From: Candidatus Methanomethylophilaceae archaeon
Lineage (GTDB): Archaea; Thermoplasmatota; Thermoplasmata; Methanomassiliicoccales; Methanomethylophilaceae
Direction: 5' to 3'
DNA: 17,804 bases
NCBI GenBank assembly: GCA_016296195.1
Contig: JAEDJU010000010.1
Location: 1 to 17,804 of the forward strand
Position 1 is the first letter of the stretch. Each line of letters begins with the position of its first letter. The notes under the pieces are model-generated. The model did not search any database, was not told the origin of the DNA, and saw only the letters and a program-made list of their open reading frames with translations. A program made the translations under genes and the position numbers. Positions 6,054-12,016 of the stretch are shown in pieces.

Positions 6054-6080
6054 GGCCCGCCACTGTGCGGGCCTTTTTTT
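6054..6080 (+). terminator. Intrinsic-type terminator 3
   Basis: GGCCCGC (6054-6060) pairs with GCGGGCC (6067-6073) around a 6-base loop and is followed by seven T (6074-6080), then ATTTATTTTT. It is close in sequence to terminator 1 and precedes the next ATG by 28 nt. Confidence 0.8.
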
Positions 6081-6108
6081 ATTTATTTTTCTGAGTGAGG
6101 TCAACAAC

Positions 6109-6420
6109 ATGGCATCATCAACAGTGTTTTCGGAAAAGCGCCTTGTGGACGAACAGAACAACGTCTTCATCGAGACATCGGTCGACTATCTCGACAACGG
6201 CCCGAACTTCAAGCGCTATGTGGTCTACTGCTGGGCGTACCAGCAGTCGGAATACTGTCAGACGGGCTGTCCCCACGATGACATCAGGATCCAGCTCTTC
6301 ACCGTCCCTACGGGATGCAGGAGGTCCAAGGCCAGAGACGCGGAGGCCCTCAGGCAGTACCACGAGATCAAGGAGCAGCTGATCCAGAACAGGGTCGACA
6401 AGGGATTCTCGTTCATCTGA
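6109..6420 (+). CDS. Unknown 103-aa protein
   Basis: ATG at 6109 has GAGTGAGGT upstream. The protein begins MASSTVFSEKRLVDEQNNVF and has three nearby Cys (C41, C50 and C54 in YCWAYQQSEYCQTGCPHDD) that might bind metal or form disulfides. A helix follows (KARDAEALRQYHEIKEQLI), and the end is DKGFSFI. No family is recognised. It is the second gene of module 3, directly after terminator 3. Confidence 0.7.
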   Translation: MASSTVFSEKRLVDEQNNVFIETSVDYLDNGPNFKRYVVYCWAYQQSEYCQTGCPHDDIRIQLFTVPTGCRRSKARDAEALRQYHEIKEQLIQNRVDKGFSFI

Positions 6421-6526
6421 AGCATCTCTCCGAGCAGGGCTGTGATCTGGAGGAGGAACGGTTGGCCGACTCTTCCACTATCACAAACACCTAAACAAAC
6501 CCGAAAAACAAAGGAGTGTATCAAAT

Positions 6527-7066
6527 ATGGCAACACACACAGAGAGAGACTTCGAACAGCTTCTGAATGAGACCTACGACCTCGCGAACATCGCAGGCCA
6601 TGAGTACGAGGCAGGACGTGCCCTCAAGCTCGTCGACCCCATCCTCTTCAAGGAGTACTACTTCGAGTGGCTGGATGAAGAGGGGATCGCAGGAGAGTTC
6701 CCTGAGATCGACTTCGACGCTCTCCCCGAAGAGGCCGAGGACTGCGACCTCGTGCTCTTCGATGAGCTCAAGGACTTCAACCTCGTGGACCACAGGAACC
6801 TCTGGGATGATGTGGTGGTCGTCCTGAAGGATGGAACCGCGATCCATATCATCGATTCATCCAACATGGACGAGTACGAATACGATGAACAATCAGGCCT
6901 GTTCTCCGGCCCCTATGGACCTGAAATGTGCGCAGGATGCGTGGATTGTCACGCATACGTCTACAAGCCTGTCTCCCACACATGGGAGCTGACCGAGGAC
7001 CCCATCTACGAATACTATCCAATGGACACTCTTGAGAGCTTCCTTAAGAGGAATCAGTTCATCTGA
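6527..7066 (+). CDS. Acidic 179-aa protein with CxxCxxC motif
   Basis: ATG at 6527 follows AAAGGAGTG. The first ~85 residues are strongly acidic and helical (EWLDEEGIAGEFPEIDFDAL, PEEAEDCDLVLFDELKDF). A strand region follows (DDVVVVLKDGTAIHIIDSS). Residues 135-141 (CAGCVDC) form a tight Cys triplet that could bind a metal with H142 or another partner. The C-terminus is LESFLKRNQFI. The strong negative charge is typical of DNA-mimic or host-factor-binding proteins of viruses, but no such role can be proven here. The gene has one AAACC element at 6497. Confidence 0.7.
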   Translation: MATHTERDFEQLLNETYDLANIAGHEYEAGRALKLVDPILFKEYYFEWLDEEGIAGEFPEIDFDALPEEAEDCDLVLFDELKDFNLVDHRNLWDDVVVVLKDGTAIHIIDSSNMDEYEYDEQSGLFSGPYGPEMCAGCVDCHAYVYKPVSHTWELTEDPIYEYYPMDTLESFLKRNQFI

Positions 7067-7081
7067 ACCAGCCTTACAACC

Positions 7082-7104
7082 AAACCCCTTCACGAAACCA
7101 TTTC
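7082..7104 (+). promoter_or_regulatory. Tandem AAACC element, site 2
   Basis: AAACCCCTTC and AAACCATTTC, period 13. The second copy begins 25 nt before the ATG at 7120. Confidence 0.55.
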
Positions 7105-7119
7105 TTTTGGAGTGATAAC

Positions 7120-7500
7120 ATGGGAAACAGAGCACTTATCATCGGAAAGAGAACATGGGACATGGCCGAGGGCGAGGAGACCATCCCCGCACTGTATGTG
7201 CACAGCTACTACAAGTACGACCTCAGGAGATGGCTCGTAATCTGCAAGGAGCGCGGATACAGATCATTCTCCGAGGATCCGACCTATGCACTGGCAAGAC
7301 TGTGCCAGGTCGCCTGTGAGGATTACCCCAAGGGCAACAACATCGGTATCTGGTCCATCCACAAGGCCGACAAGCCTTGGGAGAATCTCAGGCTCGACTA
7401 CGGATTCGTCATCGTCGATGATTTCAGGATCGCCACGCGCATCCCTTCCTTCAAGGACGACGTCGAGGACGACGAGGACGACGAGTCCGATTCCGAGTGA
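7120..7500 (+). CDS. Phage-type MGNRA small protein, 126 aa, acidic tail
   Basis: ATG at 7120 follows TTTTGGAGTG. The start MGNRALIIG, then LYVHSYY, ICKERGYRSFSED, YALARLCQVACEDYPKG, NIGIW and FVIVDDFRIATR follow the order of a small protein I recall from many phages and plasmids. That protein begins MGNRAVI and has YLHW, CKLKGYRxPE, YGWARLCQV and a closing I-D-W-x-I-x-x-R. Its function is not known to me. This copy replaces the usual LHW core with VHSYY. It carries an extra tail of about 14 residues, DDVEDDEDDESDSE, almost all acidic. It is a single-gene unit with its own tandem AAACC element. Confidence 0.75.
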   Translation: MGNRALIIGKRTWDMAEGEETIPALYVHSYYKYDLRRWLVICKERGYRSFSEDPTYALARLCQVACEDYPKGNNIGIWSIHKADKPWENLRLDYGFVIVDDFRIATRIPSFKDDVEDDEDDESDSE

Positions 7501-7517
7501 CGCTCACAACCTCAACG

Positions 7518-7539
7518 AAACCCCTTCGCAAACCATTTC
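7518..7539 (+). promoter_or_regulatory. Tandem AAACC element, site 3
   Basis: AAACCCCTTC and AAACCATTTC, period 12. The second copy begins 33 nt before the ATG at 7563. Confidence 0.55.
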
Positions 7540-7562
7540 ATGAAAGAAAATAGGTGAAATCT

Positions 7563-8540
7563 ATGAATTATGTAGCATACGCAATCCAGACAGTCGATGG
7601 AAAGTACGCCGAGGCCGACACCATCCCCGACCTCATCAATGAGAATCTCGACATCGAGGTCCGCCTCATCAAGGAGGCCATCCAGGACAGAATGGATCCC
7701 CTGATCGCCCTCATCCTCTCCGAGGGAGATACCAAGGGATACGTAATCGATGCGGTGGAGGAACTCCTCTATTCCAGCCTCGATGAGCCCGAGAACAGAC
7801 TCATGAAGAAGGTCGAGTACGACAACTTCACTCTGTACGGGATCCCAGAGGGACCCATGCCCGGTGAGACCCAACTGTGCCTCCAGTGCAAGTGGAGATG
7901 CACCGACGTCTGCAAGATGACCCCGATCATCGAGATCGACGAGATCAGGAAGCTCGAGTGCTCCCACTTCGAGTCCATCGAACAGACCGGATTCTACCTC
8001 AACTACCACGACGAGATCGACTGCATCTATCTCGGCCTCTATCCCGAGGAGGTCACCGAGAAGCTCGAGCTCGACTACGAGGACGAGGCCATCGAGGCAT
8101 GCAAGGAATGGATCGACGACTACTACGACCATGACGAACTGGTCGAGATGGTCGCCAACGGTGACACTCCTTCAGACCCGATCCATGAGATGGTCAGGAG
8201 GATGTTCGAACACTTCAACGAGGAAGCGGGCAACATGGGCACCATCTACGGTAGTGAGACAACCTATGGAGTCCTCTCCTTCATCCTCATGGAGGACAGG
8301 ACGGGAGTTGAGCTCTCAGCCCCCAGGACGGTCATGTACCACAAGTACAGGGTGGCCTGCGAAGAGAACGATACCCCCGCCGAGGAGGTCCTGACCTACA
8401 ACGAACTCGTCTTCTCCGAAGGCATGTGGCTCCACCCCGACCTCATCAACGAGTTCGCCTCCAGGCTCGCCTACGGAGGATGGCTCGAAGTGTACAACAG
8501 GCTCCAGCCCGAGATCGCTCAGGCGATCAACAGGCAGTGA
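7563..8540 (+). CDS. Unknown 325-aa protein with Cys cluster
   Basis: I take ATG at 7563 because AGGTGA lies just upstream; the in-frame GTG at 7554 is part of that SD. The protein begins MNYVAYAIQTVDGKYAEADT. Residues ~20-75 are helical. A Cys cluster follows (C106, C109, C113 and C117 in LCLQCKWRCTDVC, plus C133), likely a zinc or Fe-S site. The middle is very acidic (LELDYEDEAIEACKEWIDDY) and the last third is helical. No family is recognised. The N-terminus resembles that of the next gene (MNG-TYSA ... DGTFV ... NNIPE against MNYVAYA ... DGKYA ... DTIPD), so the two may be partial paralogues. It is the largest unknown protein of the array. Confidence 0.75.
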   Translation: MNYVAYAIQTVDGKYAEADTIPDLINENLDIEVRLIKEAIQDRMDPLIALILSEGDTKGYVIDAVEELLYSSLDEPENRLMKKVEYDNFTLYGIPEGPMPGETQLCLQCKWRCTDVCKMTPIIEIDEIRKLECSHFESIEQTGFYLNYHDEIDCIYLGLYPEEVTEKLELDYEDEAIEACKEWIDDYYDHDELVEMVANGDTPSDPIHEMVRRMFEHFNEEAGNMGTIYGSETTYGVLSFILMEDRTGVELSAPRTVMYHKYRVACEENDTPAEEVLTYNELVFSEGMWLHPDLINEFASRLAYGGWLEVYNRLQPEIAQAINRQ

Positions 8541-8555
8541 GGTCCCATCCGGGAC

Positions 8556-8589
8556 AAACCCCTTCTCCAAACCACTTCAAAACCCTTTG
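8556..8589 (+). promoter_or_regulatory. Triple AAACC element, site 4
   Basis: Three copies: AAACCCCTTC (8556), AAACCACTTC (8569) and AAACCCTTTG (8580), with periods 13 and 11. The last begins 30 nt before the ATG at 8610. Confidence 0.6.
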
Positions 8590-8609
8590 AAAGACAATAG
8601 GTGAAAGCA

Positions 8610-9002
8610 ATGAACGGAACAACGTACAGCGCAAGGATCATGGAAGCAGATGGAACATTCGTGGGAAAGACGGAGCACGTCAACAATATCCCCGAGTGTA
8701 GGGAACTCGTCATGATGTTCGTCCAGGACAACAAGGACAACGCCCCTGAGTTCTACACCATCAACGAGTATGTCGAGGATGAGCACACCATCGAGGAGTC
8801 TGTCGTCGAGTGCATGCCCGTCGATGCCCTCAGGAAGGACACCGTCATCCACGACCAGCTGATCCTTGGCAAGAGGGCCATGACCCTGCTCGGACGCGCA
8901 CACTGGTTCGTGGCCTGCCACGAGAAGGACGCAGACCCCTACGTCCAGCAGCAGGTCAAGACGATCGTCAAGGTCCTCGAGATGCTGATGGAGGTGGAGT
9001 GA
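8610..9002 (+). CDS. Unknown 130-aa protein, possible partial paralogue of its neighbour
   Basis: ATG at 8610 has AGGTGA upstream, the same leader form as the previous gene. The protein begins MNGTTYSARIMEADGTFVGK and continues NNIPECRELVMMFVQDN, similar in order to the N-terminus of the 325-aa protein before it. The rest is alpha/beta with an acidic stretch (EYVEDEHTIEESVVE) and a helical C-terminus (QQQVKTIVKVLEMLMEVE). No catalytic motif or family is recognised. Its stop is one base away from the next start codon, so the two are translated together. Confidence 0.7.
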   Translation: MNGTTYSARIMEADGTFVGKTEHVNNIPECRELVMMFVQDNKDNAPEFYTINEYVEDEHTIEESVVECMPVDALRKDTVIHDQLILGKRAMTLLGRAHWFVACHEKDADPYVQQQVKTIVKVLEMLMEVE

Positions 9003-9003
9003 A

Positions 9004-9159
9004 ATGGAAGGAATGATAGAGGTAAAGGAACTGAGAAAAGTATTGAACGATCTGAAGGCAGGGGTCAAGGGCAAGCCCACCAGCTTCGATAGAGGCTGGC
9101 TGTCCGCCATCAACTGCATCTTCGAGACCTTCACCGAGCTCAAGGACGAAGACGAGTGA
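9004..9159 (+). CDS. Unknown 51-aa protein
   Basis: ATG at 9004 begins one base after the preceding TGA, and GGAGGTGGAG lies just upstream within the end of that gene. The protein is MEGMIEVKELRKVLNDLKAG, then KGKPTSFDRGWLSAINCIF and an acidic end (ELKDEDE). It looks like two helices joined by a turn. A second start (ATG at 9013) is possible. No family is recognised. Tight spacing to the 130-aa gene supports a two-gene unit. Confidence 0.6.
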   Translation: MEGMIEVKELRKVLNDLKAGVKGKPTSFDRGWLSAINCIFETFTELKDEDE

Positions 9160-9175
9160 CGCTCAAACCACAACC

Positions 9176-9198
9176 AAACTCCTTAGCCAAACCACTTC
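9176..9198 (+). promoter_or_regulatory. Tandem AAACC element, site 5
   Basis: AAACTCCTTA and AAACCACTTC, period 13. The second copy begins 26 nt before the ATG at 9215 and opens the seven-gene ATGA chain. Confidence 0.55.
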
Positions 9199-9214
9199 AA
9201 AGGAGAGAACAACT

Positions 9215-9457
9215 ATGGAAAAGAAGTATCAGGTGAAGCTGAAGATCGAGATCGCAACCCCTCTCCACGTCAATGCGGAGAATGCACAGGATGCCATAGA
9301 CAAAGCACATGAACTGTTCTGCGCCATGGACGATCTGGAGCTGTTGGATGCGGTCCAGGGAGGCCAGTACATCTACGAGGCATGGCTGGATACCAGGAAG
9401 AAGCTCACAGATAAGGAGATCGAACAGATGAGAGAGGGACAGGAGGGAAAGGAATGA
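9215..9457 (+). CDS. Unknown 80-aa protein, first of the ATGA chain
   Basis: ATG at 9215 follows AAAGGAGAG. The protein begins MEKKYQVKLKIEIATPLHVN and then has AENAQDAIDKAHELF, a pattern common in small phage proteins with one strand pair followed by a helix of the xVxAexxeeAixkA type. The end is a charged helix (KLTDKEIEQMREGQEGKE). No specific function is known to me. Its stop overlaps the start of the next gene as ATGA, with AGGAGGGAAAGGA upstream serving both as its last codons and as the next SD. Confidence 0.7.
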   Translation: MEKKYQVKLKIEIATPLHVNAENAQDAIDKAHELFCAMDDLELLDAVQGGQYIYEAWLDTRKKLTDKEIEQMREGQEGKE

Positions 9458-9747
9458 CATTCTATTACAAGAACGAGGAGATCGGAACAACGCTTGAGGA
9501 GGCGAAGAAGTATATCCTCTCGAGCAGAGCTCTGACCCGTGAGCTGGCAGAGGCTTATCTGTTCGACAGTATCGACGATAGGTATCTTCGCGAGTGGGTC
9601 GTGGATATGATCGTGGACGAGGGAGGGCTCACAGATGAGGTCATCGTCGATTACGCTCTCTCTTACTTGGAGGACATGTGGGATCCGGAAGAGGGGCGTA
9701 TGGGAATGGGTTATTACTTCAGTTATGAAGAGGTGATGGAGGAATGA
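9454..9747 (+). CDS. Unknown 97-aa acidic protein
   Basis: The ATG overlaps the previous TGA (ATGA). The protein begins MTFYYKNEEIGTTLEEAKKY and is mostly helical and acidic (YLFDSIDDRYLREWVVDMIV, YALSYLEDMWDPEEG), ending FSYEEVMEE. No metal site or family is recognised. It is coupled at both ends: its own stop is again an ATGA overlap preceded by GGAGGA. Position in the chain, not sequence, is the only hint to its role. Confidence 0.7.
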   Translation: MTFYYKNEEIGTTLEEAKKYILSSRALTRELAEAYLFDSIDDRYLREWVVDMIVDEGGLTDEVIVDYALSYLEDMWDPEEGRMGMGYYFSYEEVMEE

Positions 9748-9959
9748 GATTCAAGGTAAGCGTGCCCGATTGCATCGACGTGGCGACATGCAGAACAGTG
9801 AAGGAGCTGATAAAGGCCCTCGGAGATGGGGGGTGCATGCACAGAGTGACGACATCGGACCTCGCGGACATGATGGACTCGCTGCTCATAGATGGCGTGT
9901 GGTTCCATAAGCTCGCAGATGATCCGAGGTTCACATTCGTCGTGGAGGTGGTTGAATGA
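9744..9959 (+). CDS. Unknown 71-aa protein
   Basis: The start is an ATGA overlap with the 97-aa gene. The protein begins MRFKVSVPDCIDVATCRTVK, followed by a helix (ELIKALGDGGCMHRV), a second helix (SDLADMMDSLLIDGVWFHKL) and a final strand (RFTFVVEVVE). Three Cys are present but not in a metal-binding spacing. No family is recognised. The stop overlaps the next ATG. Confidence 0.65.
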   Translation: MRFKVSVPDCIDVATCRTVKELIKALGDGGCMHRVTTSDLADMMDSLLIDGVWFHKLADDPRFTFVVEVVE

Positions 9960-10105
9960 TCGTCGATGCAAGGGAACTGATGGAATACCTCGATATCATG
10001 GATAATGAGGCCCCGACCATCAAGGACGAGTTCGACGCCGGATGGAGTGAGGCCGTGGACCTGATCAGGGAGTGGATCGAGGAACATCAGGAGGGAGAGG
10101 AATGA
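9956..10105 (+). CDS. Unknown 49-aa acidic protein
   Basis: Both ends are ATGA overlaps and a purine-rich GGAGGTGGTTG lies upstream. The protein is MIVDARELMEYLDIMDNEAP, then a helix (TIKDEFDAGWSEAVDLIREW) and an acidic end (EEHQEGEE). It is strongly negative. No family is recognised. The overlap on each side is the main evidence that so short a frame is real. Confidence 0.6.
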   Translation: MIVDARELMEYLDIMDNEAPTIKDEFDAGWSEAVDLIREWIEEHQEGEE

Positions 10106-10161
10106 ACGGAATATGGCAGATACTGGTGAGATGCGGAGCGATCAGGGAGGCGAAGGAATGA
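10102..10161 (+). CDS. 19-aa micro-ORF between two ATGA overlaps
   Basis: This frame starts in the ATGA of the previous gene and ends in the ATGA of the next. It reads MNGIWQILVRCGAIREAKE. GGAGGGAGAGGA precedes it, and GGGAGGCGAAGGA inside it serves the next start. It may be a true micro-protein (a hydrophobic then basic helix) or only a coupling device that carries ribosomes to the next gene. The alternative is that the next gene starts at ATG 10113 and this frame is unused. Confidence 0.45.
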   Translation: MNGIWQILVRCGAIREAKE

Positions 10162-10352
10162 CCACCGTCGGACAACTCAGGCAGATCTGCGAGGACATCC
10201 TTGACCAGATCGCAGGATGGGACGAGAACACAACCATTCGCACGGGCCCGAGTACCTACGGGCTGGGCTACACCGTCCTCGAGACCGAGGATGGATTCAT
10301 AGATTACTCTGACATCCAAGAGGATGACGACGACGAGGAGGATTACCGATGA
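10158..10352 (+). CDS. Unknown 64-aa acidic protein
   Basis: I choose ATG at 10158 because it makes the same ATGA overlap as its neighbours and has a GGGAGG...AAGGA leader. An in-frame ATG at 10113 would add 15 residues (MADTGEMRSDQGGEG). The protein begins MTTVGQLRQICEDILDQIAG, which looks like a short helix pair. It then has YGLGYTVLETEDGFIDY and a poly-acidic end (QEDDDDEEDYR). No family is recognised. The stop overlaps the next start. Confidence 0.6.
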   Translation: MTTVGQLRQICEDILDQIAGWDENTTIRTGPSTYGLGYTVLETEDGFIDYSDIQEDDDDEEDYR

Positions 10353-10564
10353 TCTCAGATAAGGAGCTCAACAGCAGGATCTTCTCCCTCGCTCAGGATG
10401 TGCTCTATGGGAACCCCGACAAGGCGTATGCCAACGGATACCGTGATGCCATCAAGGACGTGTTCGAGATCATCGGGGAGCTTCAGGAGAAGGAGTTTCA
10501 TCGCAGGAATGAGGAGAGCCTGCAGGCGATCTACGACGCCCTCGAAGAGGAAGGCTACTATTGA
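10349..10564 (+). CDS. Unknown 71-aa helical protein, last of the ATGA chain
   Basis: The ATG overlaps the previous TGA. The protein begins MISDKELNSRIFSLAQDVLY and is helical throughout (YANGYRDAIKDVFEIIGELQ, ESLQAIYDALEEEGYY). The helices are amphipathic, so oligomerisation or partner binding is plausible. No family is recognised. It ends the seven-gene overlap chain; the next gene has its own tandem element and SD. Confidence 0.65.
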   Translation: MISDKELNSRIFSLAQDVLYGNPDKAYANGYRDAIKDVFEIIGELQEKEFHRRNEESLQAIYDALEEEGYY

Positions 10565-10603
10565 TATAGTAGGACACTATACCACTCCATCAACATGGAT
10601 ACC

Positions 10604-10627
10604 AAACCCCTTCATTCAAACCACTTA
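10604..10627 (+). promoter_or_regulatory. Tandem AAACC element, site 6
   Basis: AAACCCCTTC and AAACCACTTA, period 14. The second copy begins 26 nt before the ATG at 10644. Confidence 0.55.
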
Positions 10628-10643
10628 CAAGGAGAGAACAGAA

Positions 10644-11228
10644 ATGGACGCAAATGCAGTTCTTATGGAAATGTGCGGAATTCAGAACGACGATGACTCC
10701 TGCGGGGTCTTCTGGGAGATCTTCAACGGGACCGTCCAGTACACCGTGGACACCTACCAGTACCTCGCGAGGCAGGATCTCCAGCTCAACGACAGGACGA
10801 ACGTCTTCAACGCACTCCCCGCCGAGATGAAGGAGAAGGTCATGATGGAGCTCCTGGGAGTGGACATCTACCACTACTCATTCTCCGAGGAGATCGATTT
10901 CACCCAGAGGTTCTACGAAGCCTACTCCGACCACGACGATCTGGATGAATATGTGTTCCTGACCATCCACAAGGGTGGAGACGTGCGCGTGAACTGGTCC
11001 GAGTGGATGATGTTCCGCATGGTCAAGGACAACCAGCTCACGGCTCCCGAGATCGAGGGAACCTGTATCAGGGACGGGGTCGAATACAGGATCTCGAACT
11101 GGGATGGATCCGCGTCCAAGGGCGTGTACGCCATCACCTTCATGGAGAACGATGACGAGCCCTACCCCGAGGACGAGAACTTCCACGATGATGATGTGAT
11201 CTCACTCAGACTCGAGAACACATACTGA
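10644..11228 (+). CDS. Unknown 194-aa acidic protein
   Basis: ATG at 10644 follows CAAGGAGAG; the same frame is open further upstream but only as a shadow of the preceding gene. The protein begins MDANAVLMEMCGIQNDDDSC and has aromatic-rich segments (VFWEIFNGTVQYTVDTYQYL). A helix follows (LPAEMKEKVMMELLGVD), then acidic stretches (YEAYSDHDDLDEYVF) and a beta-rich part (GTCIRDGVEYRISNWDG, GVYAITFMENDDEP). No active-site motif or family is recognised. Confidence 0.7.
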   Translation: MDANAVLMEMCGIQNDDDSCGVFWEIFNGTVQYTVDTYQYLARQDLQLNDRTNVFNALPAEMKEKVMMELLGVDIYHYSFSEEIDFTQRFYEAYSDHDDLDEYVFLTIHKGGDVRVNWSEWMMFRMVKDNQLTAPEIEGTCIRDGVEYRISNWDGSASKGVYAITFMENDDEPYPEDENFHDDDVISLRLENTY

Positions 11229-11245
11229 CACTCACAACCTCAACC

Positions 11246-11268
11246 AAACCCCCTTCCGAAACCCTTTA
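11246..11268 (+). promoter_or_regulatory. Tandem AAACC element, site 7
   Basis: AAACCCCCTTC and AAACCCTTTA, period 13. The second copy begins 36 nt before the ATG at 11295. A T-rich CGATTTTAAAG follows and could be a weak TATA box. Confidence 0.55.
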
Positions 11269-11294
11269 CACGATTTTAAAGAAAGGTGATTCAA

Positions 11295-11957
11295 ATGAGC
11301 AGAAAGGCAATTCTCACACAGAACGCGAAGATGAAGATGACCATGGAGCAGCACCCCGACATCCTCCTCTACTGCATGTCCATGCCCGCCAAGGACACAT
11401 GTCCCTTCAAGGGAGACTGTGAACTCGGATGCTATGCCGACTCCGGATGTCAGGCATGGAAGACCACCAAGCAGGCATACCAGGAGAATCTGGACATGTA
11501 CCATGAGGGCGTGTTCTTCGACAAGCTGGATCAGGAGCTGACCAAGATCGAGAGGAAGGCAGCGAAGGAGGGCAAGGAGGTCTACATCAGACTCCATGAT
11601 TCCGGAGATTTCTTCTCATTCCGCTACATGTGCGACTGGTTCCTCTTCATGGAGGATCATCCCACGGTACACTTCTACGCATACACAAAGAGCATCCCCT
11701 TCATGGAGAAGGCCCGCGAGAAGGGGATCATCCCGAAGAACTTCACTTATGTCTACTCGTGCGGAGGATCAAGGGACGATCTGATCGAGCCGAGGATCCA
11801 CAGACATGCGATAGTCGTCGATTTCGAATCCGACATCCCCGAGGGATATGTCAACGGTTCCCACGACGACTTCCCAGCATCCCAGCCCGATACCAAGGGT
11901 ATCGCTCTCGTGTTCCACGGTCACGGGAAGAGGTTCAATACCATCATCCCCGAGTGA
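11295..11957 (+). CDS. GP88-like phage protein with Cys motif, 220 aa
   Basis: ATG at 11295 has AGGTGA upstream; the in-frame GTG at 11286 lies inside that SD. The sequence matches the phage and plasmid family called gene product 88, as I recall its motifs. These are CPFKGDCELGCYADSGC (C36, C42, C46 and C52), AYQENLDMYHEGVFFDKL, RLHDSGDFFSFRYMCDW (from residue 99) and FYAYTKS (127-133). The four-Cys block suggests bound metal or an Fe-S cluster, and the strand-ending RLHDSGDF motif suggests an active or ligand site in a barrel-like fold. The reaction is not known to me. It is the gene immediately before the MoxR unit, separated by its own tandem element. The length is within what I expect for the family. 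Confidence 0.85.
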   Translation: MSRKAILTQNAKMKMTMEQHPDILLYCMSMPAKDTCPFKGDCELGCYADSGCQAWKTTKQAYQENLDMYHEGVFFDKLDQELTKIERKAAKEGKEVYIRLHDSGDFFSFRYMCDWFLFMEDHPTVHFYAYTKSIPFMEKAREKGIIPKNFTYVYSCGGSRDDLIEPRIHRHAIVVDFESDIPEGYVNGSHDDFPASQPDTKGIALVFHGHGKRFNTIIPE

Positions 11958-11975
11958 CCACCAACCAGCCATACC

Positions 11976-11998
11976 AAACCTTTTATCCAAACAACTTA
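11976..11998 (+). promoter_or_regulatory. Tandem AAACC element, site 8
   Basis: AAACCTTTTA and AAACAACTTA, period 13. The second copy begins 28 nt before the ATG at 12017. These copies are the most TATA-like of the series (TTTTATCC, CTTATACGG). Confidence 0.5.
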
Positions 11999-12016
11999 TA
12001 CGGTATAGGTGAAACC

